This document shows positions 35,699 to 45,338 of a DNA stretch of 64,000 nucleotides, one piece after another; the stretch's first letter is position 1, and each line of letters opens with the position of its first letter. Location of the stretch: NCBI RefSeq assembly GCF_010723575.1, contig NZ_BLKZ01000001.1, positions 3,286,001 through 3,350,000 on the forward strand. The letters run 5' to 3'. The DNA is from Mycobacterium bourgelatii. Lineage in GTDB: Bacteria; Actinomycetota; Actinomycetes; Mycobacteriales; Mycobacteriaceae. The notes below the pieces were generated by a model that worked only from the letters and a program-made list of their open reading frames with translations, was not told the origin of the DNA and did not search any database. A program made the position numbers and the translations under genes.

Positions 35699-37223
35699 CC
35701 GAACCTGTCACCTGATCGTGCAGCAGACCCACGGTCAGCTCTACGTCGATATGCGGTTGATCGAGGGCAACGACCTCAATTCCGTGCTGGTCAACGGCCC
35801 CATGCCCGTGGATAAGGCGGTGCGCATTGTCGAGCAGGTCGCCAAGGCGCTACAGGCTGCCCACAAGGCCGGTTTGGTGCATCGTGACGTCAAGCCCTCC
35901 AACATCTTGCTTGACGAGGACGATGACGCCTATCTGATCGACTTCGGTCTTGCTCTGGGCACCGAGCAGACTAGCTTGACCCAGGCGGGGATGATGATAG
36001 GTTCCTGGCACTACATGGCCCCCGAGCGATTCCGGGGCACGGATGTCGACGCTCGGGCCGACATCTACGCACTAGCGTGTGTGCTATATGAGTGCCTGAC
36101 AGGCATCCGGCCGTTCGCAGGCGACACCCTGGAAAGCCAGATGGCCGCACACCTCACCGATTCACCACCGCAGCCGACGGTCACTCGACCGGACGTGCCA
36201 GCAGGCTTCGACCCGGTAATCGCGAAGGGAATGGCCAAGAACCCCGACGATCGGTATCCCAGCGTCGCAGAGTTTGCTGCCGCTGCACGGGCCGCAATCG
36301 AGAGTCCGAGCAGTCCGGGGGCTCTCCACTCGGCACCAACCACCATTAGCCGATCGTCGAAAGATATTGCGACGTCAGCAAGATGGAAGCGACCGAGCAA
36401 GCGCGTCATCGTCCGGGCAAGCGGTGCTGTTGCGATCGTCATTGCGATTTGCCTTGCGTTCTTCCTCGGTCAGAGCCTGTCGGGTCAATCTGGGAAGGCA
36501 ATCGAAAGGAATCGGTCCAACCCAACCTCATCCGCGCAGAGCAACCCCTCCAAAGTCCCAACAGCATCGACAAGTGACAGTCCACCAGGCTCCGCGGGTA
36601 TCGCCGCTGATACTGCGCACGACGTCGAGGTAGTCGGATTCGTCCAAGTCGGCGATTCGCTGAACGTACGGTTGAAAAACCCCAATCCCGATGTCGGGTT
36701 AGTTCGTTCGCCATTCGAGTTGGCGATGATCGAACAAGGGGGTGCAGTGTTGGCAACCGAAGGGCAAGGTGGCCTACCAGGCGCGGCTGTCAACACCATC
36801 TACCAGCTTCCGCCCGGCGGCGAATACGGATTGGAAGCTAGGGTGCCGAGTGGAAAAACCGTTGCCTCAGTACAGTTGACAGTCTTGGGCCGGTGGTTAC
36901 GGTGGGACACCGTCAATCCTCCAACGGTGACATTGACCGATGCAGCTGTTGGCGCCGACACCGGGTTCGGCGGTCCGTCGGTAACTGGACGCTTGACGCT
37001 TGATAAGGACGGCCCGCTGAACGTGGTCGTAAAGGCGTTCGTAAGAACGTCGGCTGGGACAGTCGTTTCTGATGTTTTCGTGGACTGCGTGAAAACGGGC
37101 CAACAGAGAACATTTCAAGCCAGGAGTTTTGCTGAGGCTCGCGGGCCTTACGAGCTGGACAAAATCGTCGCCTATGCAACTTCGGTCAAAGGTGCCGGAC
37201 CGCAGTACACACCTCAGTGCTGA

Positions 37224-37536
37224 TCCCAGGAAGCCTTGTCTCCGCACTACTGAGTCCAAACTCCTGACACCACCTGCCCCGCCGTGATCGCATGCAATGT
37301 TCCCGTGGAGCCCAGACAGTGTGGTGCTCGAGGCCGAACAGGTCGAGATGTCGTCTGGCGCAGGCACAGGTGGCCGGCATTGCTGTTGCCGGGTCAACTG
37401 GTGTGCTCGGGCAAGTCTTCCTAGGCGGTTGTGTTTGTTGAAGGGCCGCCCCTAATAACGCGGTTTCGGTGTCACACCCACCGGGGCACGACGGCACGAG
37501 TGTCGTTGTCGGCCATCTAAGACAAAATGGACCACC
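37224..37536. other. Intergenic region without a supported gene
   Basis: About 310 bp. A Cys/His/Arg-rich frame on the minus strand recalls a degraded transposase-like end, but I cannot name it, and no promoter or hairpin is clear. Confidence 0.35.
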
Positions 37537-38157
37537 GTGCCACGATTTGGGTTCGATCTCGCCGGGTGGTTCACCCATAACGCCGATCAAGTCCGCCGAG
37601 ATCTCACGGGGTACTTCGACGGGGGAACGGAATCGTTCACCGGACGCTGGTTCGACGAGTTTGCCGCGATCGGCGACCCCAACCGATTCGAGGCTTCGGA
37701 TGTCCTAGCGGTGGAAGCCCTTAAGGTCGTAGTGCCCCCAGAGGCTGCCGCAGCACTGCTGATAACCGAGACCGACCGGTTCAATGCGAAGCTGCGACAA
37801 ATACCGCGCGAGCAGAACCTTTGGGAGGTCCGGCGCCTTGATGTCAATGTCGGCAGCCCCGCCGATGACCTCCACCAAGCACTGGTAGGGCTTCCTGATA
37901 TCGGTTGGGTGGTCGCCGGCAAGCTGCTGGCAGCCAAGCGGCCCAAACTTCTGCCCATCCTGGATAACGAAGTCAATAACTTTCTGAAACCGCCCAAAGG
38001 ACTGTTCTGGGTGACGATGCACGACGAGCTTTCCGACCCCTCACGGCGTGAAGCGATTGCCGATGTCTGCCAAGCAGCACCGGCGCACGTCAGTCTGCTT
38101 CGACGCATCGACGTCGCTCTGTGGCGAGCTGCCAAGCGGGATGGCTCCACAACCTAA
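37537..38157 (+). CDS. Hypothetical protein, DUF6308-like
   Basis: A 206-residue cytoplasmic protein with a GTG start. It begins with a charged segment containing YFDGGTESFTGRWFDEFA, then DVLAVEALKVVVPPEAAAAL, and later GWVVAGKLLAAKRPKLLPIL and PKGLFWVTMHDELSD. This order agrees with my memory of the actinobacterial DUF6308 family, which has no known function. It lies alone between the split kinase and a TetR fragment. Confidence 0.65.
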   Translation: MPRFGFDLAGWFTHNADQVRRDLTGYFDGGTESFTGRWFDEFAAIGDPNRFEASDVLAVEALKVVVPPEAAAALLITETDRFNAKLRQIPREQNLWEVRRLDVNVGSPADDLHQALVGLPDIGWVVAGKLLAAKRPKLLPILDNEVNNFLKPPKGLFWVTMHDELSDPSRREAIADVCQAAPAHVSLLRRIDVALWRAAKRDGSTT

Positions 38158-38525
38158 CATTGCATCGCGGTGATGCGATGCTGTGTCCCCATGCAGCAGT
38201 ACCTGCGCCACTTCCGTCGACAACCATTCGGCGCCGATGGCTGGGCGGCCAGCATGGATCGACGGTGTCCGATCGCGCCCGACGGCGGTAGGGGACCATC
38301 GAACCAAAACGGACATCCTGGATCAGCACGCAGGGTGAGGTGGCGCCGGCCCGCCCGCTGGCTACTGGCTGCCGCAGCGATCAGGGCGCCTGCCCTCTCA
38401 TCTGCCTGGCCCTCTCACTCTGCTGTTGTTGGGGCACCGCTGCTCATCTACTCCGGACCGCCTGGGCGCTGCCCCCAACTGCACCTCCGACGTGCCGGCT
38501 CCGTTCTAACCCTCAACGCCAGACC

Positions 38526-38880
38526 GGTCCGTTCGTTCACAAACGGCTCGACCGCATTGAGTCCGAGCTCGACATCCACCGGCGCGGCAATCCGAACGTC
38601 CGCCGGCACCGTTCGCCGTCAATCGAGTTGTGCATCGACCGCGCTCGTCGGTGAGACCCCGCACCCGGAACTGATCGCCCTAGTGGCCGAGATCGTCGCC
38701 GAGGGGCTGCGCGGCGGCGAACTACGTGGTCAACATGTGGGTGCGCAATTTATCGCGACCATGGTCGCGAACGTTCTGGCGGGGTGCGTCGCGAACTGGT
38801 TCGACATGCCCGACATCGACCTGCGCGCCGCGGTGAAGCACACCCTGGATTTGATACTGACCAGGCTCCAGGAGGGTTAG
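38526..38880 (+). pseudogene. TetR-type regulator remnant with frameshift
   Basis: Two frames join into one TetR-like C-terminal ligand domain. HKRLDRIESELD to CIDRARR runs in one frame up to a TGA near 38652; GETPHPELIALVAEIVAEGL to ILTRLQEG continues in the next frame to 38880. The join needs only a base or two. No helix-turn-helix is found upstream, so the DNA-binding half is gone. The 38158-38525 stretch shows nothing else I can support. Confidence 0.5.
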
Positions 38881-39030
38881 GGGAGCCCGATCGAAGCGCG
38901 AATTGTCAGCAGTTCGGGCAGTTGCGTAAATCGAGGCCCCCGACTAGACATCATCGCTGCCAATTCGTAACCTATCCGAGACATATCGCCGGGCTAGATC
39001 GGCCCATCAAGCGAAGGATCGACAATCCGT

Positions 39031-40152
39031 ATGACATGCGTGCGCCAGTTACTGCGGCGGACGGTGTACGGCTGGGTTGCCGCAATCGCAGTGCTGACTA
39101 TGTCCATGAGCGCATTGGGCTCCATGGGCATCGCGAAAGCGGATCCGGCGGCTGACGCAATGGCGAGGCTCAACGAATTGTCCCGCCAGGCGGTGAAGGC
39201 TCGCGAGGCTGTCACAGCCGCTCAGCGCGATGTCGACGCTCGGCTGGCTGCCCAATCAGAGGCCGAAGCCCGCCACCGCGCCGATCTAGAGGCACTTGAG
39301 GCCGCCAACGCACAGCTTCAGCCACTTCAGGTCGCTGCCGGCCGAGTGGTGGCGATGGCCTACATGGGTGGCCGCACCGGTGAATTGCAGACCGTGCTGA
39401 CCGCGGAGTCCCCGCAGCAGCTGATCGACCAGCTGTCCATCCAGCGGTTGGTGGCCGCCCAGACAACCGAGCAGATCAAGGCATATCAAGCAAACCGTCA
39501 GCGCGCGGCCGAAGCTGCATTGGCCTCGGACAGATCAGCTGCCGAAGCCCGCGCCGCGGCCGAGCAGGCCGCCGCGGTGCAAGCGGAGCTGAAAGCGAAA
39601 TGGAGTGAACTGCTGCGTCAGATTGCCGCCGCGGAGGCGCAGTACGCGGCGTTGACACCGCAACAGCAAGCGATGGTCGACAATGCCGGCGCACCTCTGC
39701 CGGAGAATGCGCCTCCGGCAGACCTGGCGGCGGCTCCGGGCCTGGCTCCTGCCGGCGATCTGGGTCCATCCCTCGCAATTGCCGGCGGGGACATCCCGGA
39801 CGCATTGCCGGTCGGCGTCGCGCCCGAGGCCGGGTTACAGCCCAACACCATCCTGGCCGCCCGGGCGGTCAGTGCTCGGTTTCCTCAGATTTCTACCATC
39901 GGGGGGGTACGGCCGGACTCGAAGCCGTGGCATCCGAGCGGTCTGGCGATTGACATCATGATTCCCAACCCCAACAGCCCCGAGGGCATCGAACTCGGGA
40001 ACGAGATTCTCGAGTTCGCGTTGAGTAACGCGGGCCGGTTCGGGTTGCAGGATGTGATCTGGCGTGGCACCTACTACACGCCGGCAGGTCCGCAGGCGTC
40101 TGGCTATGGCCACTTCGACCACGTGCACATCACTACGACGCCGAGCCGCTAA
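39031..40152 (+). CDS. Secreted coiled-coil protein with peptidase-like C-terminal domain
   Basis: A 373-residue exported protein. The signal peptide ends near AKADP (residue 38). Residues 40-215 form a long coiled coil like that of RipA-type cell wall hydrolases. The C-terminal domain (about 270-373) has WHPSGLAIDIMIP and HFDHVHI, giving the His-x6-Asp and His-x2-His of LAS-type metallopeptidases (VanY, M15). It probably acts on peptidoglycan peptides during growth or division; this role is inferred. No M23 or NlpC/P60 domain is present. Confidence 0.82.
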   Translation: MTCVRQLLRRTVYGWVAAIAVLTMSMSALGSMGIAKADPAADAMARLNELSRQAVKAREAVTAAQRDVDARLAAQSEAEARHRADLEALEAANAQLQPLQVAAGRVVAMAYMGGRTGELQTVLTAESPQQLIDQLSIQRLVAAQTTEQIKAYQANRQRAAEAALASDRSAAEARAAAEQAAAVQAELKAKWSELLRQIAAAEAQYAALTPQQQAMVDNAGAPLPENAPPADLAAAPGLAPAGDLGPSLAIAGGDIPDALPVGVAPEAGLQPNTILAARAVSARFPQISTIGGVRPDSKPWHPSGLAIDIMIPNPNSPEGIELGNEILEFALSNAGRFGLQDVIWRGTYYTPAGPQASGYGHFDHVHITTTPSR

Positions 40153-40183
40153 CCAAGACCGGGCCTACCGCCAGCACGGCATG

Positions 40184-40978
40184 TCACGCTTCGGCGGTGA
40201 TGCCCTTGTCCGCAGCCCATTTGTCGAATGCCGCGAGCGTTGCCGGCATGTTAGGTCCATCGATCATCATGTGGTCTGAGCCGGGCAGTTCGACGTAGTC
40301 GGCGCGACCTTTGTATCGGCGAGCTGTCGCCTTGCACATCGCCGGAACGCAACACCTGTCCTTGGCGCCGGCGATGACCAATACATGGCCGGTGATTTTG
40401 TCGAAGTCGACGCGCGACGCACCTTTGCGGTCAAACGGCCACAAGACCATCTCGCGGTATGCCCGCCCGGACTCCGCGCACAGGTTTGCGTAGAACTCGT
40501 CGGAGAACTGTTGACCGACTGCGTTGCAGACGTATTTGTCCCACCGTTTCTTGGCGACCGGGTACATGGGGCGGCCCATGATCCACTGCGGGAGAAACCC
40601 CGTCCACAGCATCAGCATCGAGGGATAGAAGGCGAATACGCCTGCCGCTGGTGCGGGCCCGAGCAGGACGATGCCCCGGTGGGGGACTCGCGCTGCGACC
40701 AACTGTGCGAGCAGGCCTCCCAGCGAGTGGCCGAAGATGATCGGAGGCGTCTGCATCGACTTCACAACGTCGCACAGGGCATTCACGTAGTCGAGGAGAC
40801 CGAGCTTGCCCACCCGGTCGGCTGCGGCCCAGATGTCGATCTCTTTCGCGTGGCCGTGCTCGGGGATGCTGGGTGCGTGGACACGGAATCCTCGCTCTGC
40901 CAGCTCGGCGCCGAAAGCGTCCCACTCCTTGCCGTGCCCCCAGGTGCCGTGAATGAGCAGTACATCTTGCCGTGCCAT
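40184..40978 (-). CDS. Alpha/beta hydrolase
   Basis: A 264-residue serine hydrolase. HGTWGHGKEW forms the oxyanion region, GHSLGG carries the nucleophile Ser, GAKDRCC the acid and GSDHMM the His. No signal peptide, so cytoplasmic. The ATG at 40978 has AAGGGAGGG upstream; the open frame continues into the neighbouring IS but without family sequence. Substrate unknown. Confidence 0.87.
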   Translation of the reverse strand: MARQDVLLIHGTWGHGKEWDAFGAELAERGFRVHAPSIPEHGHAKEIDIWAAADRVGKLGLLDYVNALCDVVKSMQTPPIIFGHSLGGLLAQLVAARVPHRGIVLLGPAPAAGVFAFYPSMLMLWTGFLPQWIMGRPMYPVAKKRWDKYVCNAVGQQFSDEFYANLCAESGRAYREMVLWPFDRKGASRVDFDKITGHVLVIAGAKDRCCVPAMCKATARRYKGRADYVELPGSDHMMIDGPNMPATLAAFDKWAADKGITAEA

Positions 40979-41148
40979 CGACCCTCCCTTCATCGGTTCG
41001 CATTCACTTTCGCATCCAACCTGCGGCAGCGGGGCAGGGGATAGCGCAGCCCCTTCGGCGAATCCGTTTACCTGAGCAGTTCGGCAAACGTCATTCGGGG
41101 CTATCGCCCCGGAAATCCATCCCTGACTACTACGCGCGCTGGCGCTAT

Positions 41149-42387
41149 TGAGGTGAGCCCGTCGTAGTGGTCCAGTCGTTGTGGGACTCTGATGCCCGAG
41201 TGTTCGGGCAGGAAGAATCGACGACGACATGGCAACGAACAAGCGCCGGCGGCACACGCCGGATCAGATCATCCGCAAGCTCGCCGAGGGCAACAAGCTC
41301 CTTGGAACCGGGCAGCAACTCAGCGAAGTGTGTCGCCACCTCGAGATCACCGAGTCGACCTGGCATCGCTGGGTCGCCCAGTACGGCGGGATGAAGGCCA
41401 GCGACGCCAAACGCCTCAAGGAACTTGAGGCCGAGAACGCCAGGCTCAAGAAGCTGGTCGCCAACCAGGCCCTTGACATCGACATGCTCAAGGAGATCTC
41501 GTCGGAAACTTCTGACCCCGAACCGCAAGCGCAGCGCCGCGGCGATGCTGCGCGAGCGGTTCGGGGTCTCCGAACGGCGTGCGCGGTGGTCGGCATCCAC
41601 CGTTCCACCATGCGTCTACAACCACCACCGATCAGCGATGAGGAGGCCCACCGGGCCTGGCTACGCGCGTTCTCCACCCAGCGGCCCCGCTGGGGATGGC
41701 GCCGTGCTGCGATCGCGGCACGGCGAGCTGGCTGGAAGGTCAACAACAAGCGCATCCGCCGCCTGTGGCGCGAGGAAGGCCTGCGGGTTCCGCAGCGCCG
41801 CAGGAAGAAACGCTTGACCGGCATCGGTGCGCAGGTCGGGGCGATGTGCCCGATCCGCCCGAATGCGATCTGGGCGATGGACTTTCAGTTCGACACCACC
41901 GCCGACGGACGAACGTTGAAGATGCTCAACGTAATCGATGAGTTCACCCGCGAAGCCCTGGCGATCGAAGTCGACCGGGCCATCAACGCCGACGGCGTGG
42001 TCGACGTCCTGACCGTCTGGCCCTGATGCATGGGGCACCGGCCTACGTGCGGTTCGACAACGGACCCGAGTTCATCGCCCATGCTGTCAACGACTGGTGC
42101 CGCTTCAACGGCACCGGCTCGCTATTCATCGATCCCGGATCCCCCTGGCAGAACGCCTGGATCGAGTCATTCAACGGCCGACTGCGCGACGAGCTACTCA
42201 ACTCCTGGCGCTTCGACTCCCTGCAAGAAGCCCAAATCATCATCGAAGATTGGAGAATCGACTACAACGCCAACCGGCCTCACTCCGCCCACAATGGGCT
42301 CACCCCAGCCGAGTTCGCCCTACAGTGGACCACGACCCACCAACCGCAAGCCGCATAGCGACTGGACCATCAAACGGGTCCCCCTCA
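41149..42387 (+). mobile_element. IS3-family insertion sequence, 1239 bp
   Basis: The left end begins TGAGG and the right end finishes CCTCA. About 18 bp inside, both ends share TGGTCCAGTCG in inverted orientation. The tetranucleotide CTAT is repeated at 41145-41148 and 42388-42391, a target duplication. The sequence is unrelated to the IS at 34468 except by family. It lies upstream of the hydrolase gene and 215 bp before the NAGGN synthetase gene. Confidence 0.88.
41229..42358 (+). pseudogene. IS3-family transposase (OrfA-OrfB) with frameshifts
   Basis: OrfA starts at 41229 (MATNKRRRHTPDQIIRKLAE). The OrfB part is recognisable from KLLTPNRKRSAAAMLRERFG in one frame, then CAVVGIHRST in the OrfA frame, then MHGAPAYVRFDNGPEF in a third. 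About four bases appear to be missing near 41580 and one near 42013. The catalytic acids lie in MDFQFDT, FDNGPEF and ESFNGRLRDE. The frame breaks make this copy probably inactive, unless they are assembly errors. Confidence 0.82.
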
Positions 42388-42602
42388 CTATTACTCAACG
42401 CGGCGGACGTTGTCGCTGAGTGCAGCTGCACTGAAGCGGTGCGATAGATTAAGAACCTCGGCGTTAAGTACCTAGCGTCGAGGGCTTCGATGCCATGCTC
42501 GGGTGGCCTAAGCACCTACTCGCCCGCTCTTGACGATGCACTCGAAGGGTTCGCTCGGTCGGGTCCAGCGAACAGAAACCCGAGGAGGCGGGGATCGCCG
42601 TC

Positions 42603-44390
42603 ATGACTACCGACAATTTATCCCAGGAACATCCCGAGGCAATTACGCTCGGCCTGCACGACGCCTCGCCGCCCCACCTGATAGAGGCGATGGTCAAAGA
42701 TGTACAGCTGGACTTGGGTTGGGGCCGTCTCGTCTTTGGCCAGACGTTTGCCGAACCCGCCACTCTGACCGAGGTACTGCGACAGGAAGCGCCTGGGCGA
42801 CGCGATATCTGCATCTACGCGCGCGAGGCGCACGTCATTGTTGCGGGAGCACCGAACGAGCTGTTCATCGACCCGAGTCACACCTACCGACTCCGCTTCG
42901 CAGAGCAGGCTGAGCACCAGGATTCAGCACCTCCCGCAGGCGTGACCATACGCACACTGAACGCCCCGACTGATGCTGACGCCGTCAATCGCGTGTTAGT
43001 CAGTTGCGGAATGGTTCCCGCGCCGGTTGAGACGATCTGGCACAACCACCTGCACGCCGACGCGGTGACATATCTCGTCGCCGTGCGTGACGACGACGGT
43101 GCGGTGATTGGGGCGGTGACAGGCGTCGACCACGAGGTACTGTTTTCAGATCCGGAGCGAGGTTCGAGCTTGTGGACCTTGGCGGTCGATCCAGCCGCTG
43201 CGCTGCCGGGCATCGGGCAAGCCCTGACTAGGGCTCTGGCCGACCATTTCCGCCAATTGGGTCGCGCCTACATGGACCTGTCCGTAGCGCACGATAACGC
43301 CGCCGCCAGTGCCCTCTACGAAAAGCTCGGCTTCCGCCGCGTCCCGGTGCTGGTGATCAAGCGGAAGAACGCGATCAACGAGCCGCTATTCACCAAACCG
43401 CCTGAGACTGTCGATGACCTGAACCCCTACGCCCGGATAATCGCCGACGAGGCGATGCGCCGCGGGATCCGGGTCGAAATTCTGGACGCCGAGACCGGCG
43501 AGATGCGCCTCACTTACGGCGGCCGCAGCGTCGTCACCCGCGAGTCGCTGTCCGAATACACCTCAGCGATTGCGATGTGCCGTTGCGACGACAAGCGTTT
43601 GACGCGGCGGCTTGTCGAGCAGGCGGGCATCAATGTTCCTCGTGGGCGCCTGGCCACTTTCGACGAAAAGGATTACGCGTTTCTGGCCGAGGTGGAAGAG
43701 GTTGTCGTCAAACCGGTCCGCGGAGAGCAGGGCAAGGGCATCACCGTGGGCGTGACGGTTCACGATGGTGCCAGCGAGCTTGCCAAGGCCGTCGCATACG
43801 CAAGGGAGCAACACCCGGAAGTGCTGATTGAGCAGCGACTGCACGGTGACGACCTGCGCTTGGTGGTGATCGACGGCCAGGTTGTGGCCGCCGCGCTGCG
43901 AATGCCCCCCGAGATCATCGGCACAGGCAAACACACCGTGCGTGAGTTGATCACGGCGGAAAGCCGCCGCCGCTCTGCAGCCACGGGTAACGAGTCCCGC
44001 ATTCCTTTCGACGACATCACCGAGAAGGCGGTGTCCAAGGCCGGCTGGCAGTACGACGATGTGCTGCCCCAAGGAACCCGACTTCAGGTTCGACCCACTG
44101 CCAACTTGCATCAGGGCGGCACGATCCGTGATGTCACCAGCCAGGTGAACCCGGAGCTTTGTCGGGTTGCGGTCAAGGCGGCGACGGCAATCGGTATCCC
44201 CGTGACGGGTATCGACCTACTTGTGCCTGACGTGACTGGCACCGAATACACCTTCATCGAAGCCAACGAACGACCTGGACTCGCCAATCACGAACCGCAG
44301 CCCACGGCAACGGCTTTCGTCAACTTCCTCTTCCCAGGCCAACCCGAACAACCGCTCGCCTGGACTCCCGACGAATCGCGACGTGACTAG
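42603..44390 (+). CDS. N-acetylglutaminylglutamine synthetase (GNAT + ATP-grasp)
   Basis: A 595-residue bifunctional enzyme. A GNAT acetyltransferase domain (about 110-260, with LAVDPAAALPGIGQALTRAL and NAAASALYEKLGFRRVPV) is followed by an ATP-grasp ligase domain (about 300-580, with VVVKPVRGEQGKGITVG and FIEANERPGL). This is the layout of NAGGN synthetases, which make the osmoprotectant N-acetylglutaminylglutamine amide. The usual partners, an asparagine-synthetase-like amidotransferase and an M42 peptidase, are not within this window, so the pathway may be incomplete or split. It begins 215 bp from an IS. Confidence 0.85.
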   Translation: MTTDNLSQEHPEAITLGLHDASPPHLIEAMVKDVQLDLGWGRLVFGQTFAEPATLTEVLRQEAPGRRDICIYAREAHVIVAGAPNELFIDPSHTYRLRFAEQAEHQDSAPPAGVTIRTLNAPTDADAVNRVLVSCGMVPAPVETIWHNHLHADAVTYLVAVRDDDGAVIGAVTGVDHEVLFSDPERGSSLWTLAVDPAAALPGIGQALTRALADHFRQLGRAYMDLSVAHDNAAASALYEKLGFRRVPVLVIKRKNAINEPLFTKPPETVDDLNPYARIIADEAMRRGIRVEILDAETGEMRLTYGGRSVVTRESLSEYTSAIAMCRCDDKRLTRRLVEQAGINVPRGRLATFDEKDYAFLAEVEEVVVKPVRGEQGKGITVGVTVHDGASELAKAVAYAREQHPEVLIEQRLHGDDLRLVVIDGQVVAAALRMPPEIIGTGKHTVRELITAESRRRSAATGNESRIPFDDITEKAVSKAGWQYDDVLPQGTRLQVRPTANLHQGGTIRDVTSQVNPELCRVAVKAATAIGIPVTGIDLLVPDVTGTEYTFIEANERPGLANHEPQPTATAFVNFLFPGQPEQPLAWTPDESRRD

Positions 44391-44768
44391 CGGCCTGAAT
44401 TGTAGAGGGTCGGGGACTACCGACGGCCTTAACCAGTTCGGGAGACTCGGCTATGGCTCCGGACGGAACGCTTCACTCATTCACATGACCCACACAAATG
44501 CGGCGAGCCAAGCAGCGCAACGAAATTGCAGCTCCGCGCCGAACCGCTAGTGTGAACGGGCATTACCCCACAGATCTGGCGACGTGGCACGGCGGTAGGG
44601 TCGCCCCTGGCCGAGCATCGTTGGGGCAGAGCACGACTCTGTGCTGAGACTGTTAGGGATCGTTTCCGCAATCGCGACTTCGCGTTCGTATCTTTGGTTC
44701 TACGAGAATGCCTGAGCGTTCGACCCACATAACGCCTATCGACGTTTGCGAGTCTTGGGGGCTGTCAT
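44391..44768. other. Intergenic region with small hairpins
   Basis: About 380 bp without a gene I can support. GTCGG (44409-44413) and CCGAC (44420-44424) may form a weak terminator after the synthetase gene. AGCAC (44630-44634) and GTGCT (44641-44645) form another small inverted repeat. Confidence 0.4.
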
Positions 44769-45026
44769 ATGACCATTGCAATCGACGCGCACGACCCGGT
44801 CGAGTTGTACGTGGCCGACGAGTATGACGATTTCATCTCGGCGGTTGCAAGCATCAACGCAATTGGCGGTCGAGGGGACAAAGATCTCGTCGAAAAGAAG
44901 CCGCGCTGGCGACTGACCGAAGAAGAGATCGTGCGCGCGGCGGTCGCGGTGATTTTCATATCCCTCATGGCGTTGATCGGCCTCGCCGCCGGCGCGTTCT
45001 TGACGGTGAGTTTGACGGCGGCATAG
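44769..45026 (+). CDS. Small single-pass membrane protein
   Basis: An 85-residue protein with an acidic N-terminal half, a basic patch (EKKPRWRLTEEE) and one strong C-terminal membrane helix (VRAAVAVIFISLMALIGLAA). A GGGGG stretch lies upstream of the ATG. It is probably a tail-anchored protein facing the cytoplasm. No known family recognised. Confidence 0.55.
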   Translation: MTIAIDAHDPVELYVADEYDDFISAVASINAIGGRGDKDLVEKKPRWRLTEEEIVRAAVAVIFISLMALIGLAAGAFLTVSLTAA

Positions 45027-45338
45027 CAGCGGATACGGGCCGCGGGCCTGTCCGAACGGCGGGACCCGGACTTCTACCTGGCCACCAGTCGGGACTTCTA
45101 CTGGGCCCCAGTTACGTCGCCGTCGGCGCGGATAACAGATGTTGCGCCATCCATCGAAATCTGGGACGATCCGGCGGCGGTGCGGCAGAGGCATGATCTG
45201 CGGTTGGATCGCGCCTTAGCCGTCTCCATGGAAGCCTTACGAAGTGCCTCCGGGCGCCTGCTTGAGCCCTATCCCAACTACGCCGAAACTAACCATGATC
45301 CAATACGATGCGCACAAGTGGCTGGACCACTTCTTTGA
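45027..45338 (+). other. Open frame continuing after the small membrane protein, no good start
   Basis: The frame directly after the previous stop stays open for 103 codons and reads protein-like (RDPDFYLATSRDFYWAPV, EIWDDPAAVRQRHDLRLDRA). It has no convincing start and overlaps the bestrophin gene start. It could be the remains of a gene or of a longer version of its neighbour. Confidence 0.3.

Larger units (their letters stand above)
34468..35730 (+). mobile_element. IS3-family insertion sequence, 1263 bp
   Basis: The ends are 25-bp inverted repeats differing at two or three bases, starting GGGTCTGCTGCACG at the left and ending in its complement at the right. The trinucleotide ACG is duplicated at 34465-34467 and 35731-35733, the usual IS3 target duplication. 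It carries orfA and orfB in the same direction as the host kinase gene. A near-identical end sequence is found alone at 50338-50362. Confidence 0.92.
34227..37223 (+). pseudogene. Receptor Ser/Thr protein kinase split by an IS3 element
   Basis: The gene starts at GTG 34227 (VKERVFGRYRLVELLGRGGM) and runs to 34467, then resumes at 35734 after the IS. Removing the IS and one copy of the 3-bp duplication gives an unbroken 576-residue kinase. The N-terminal piece keeps the glycine loop and the VAIK Lys; the C-terminal piece keeps HRDVKPSN, DFG, the activation segment, one membrane helix and an extracellular beta-rich domain. The C-terminal piece could be translated from a GTG at 35718 inside the IS end, but would lack the ATP-binding Lys. 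It diverges from the tandem kinase and shares its domain style. Confidence 0.88.

Noticed and set aside
44477..44728. 83-residue minus-strand frame
   Set aside because: Cys/Arg/Ser-rich with no motif and no ribosome site; it looks like chance.
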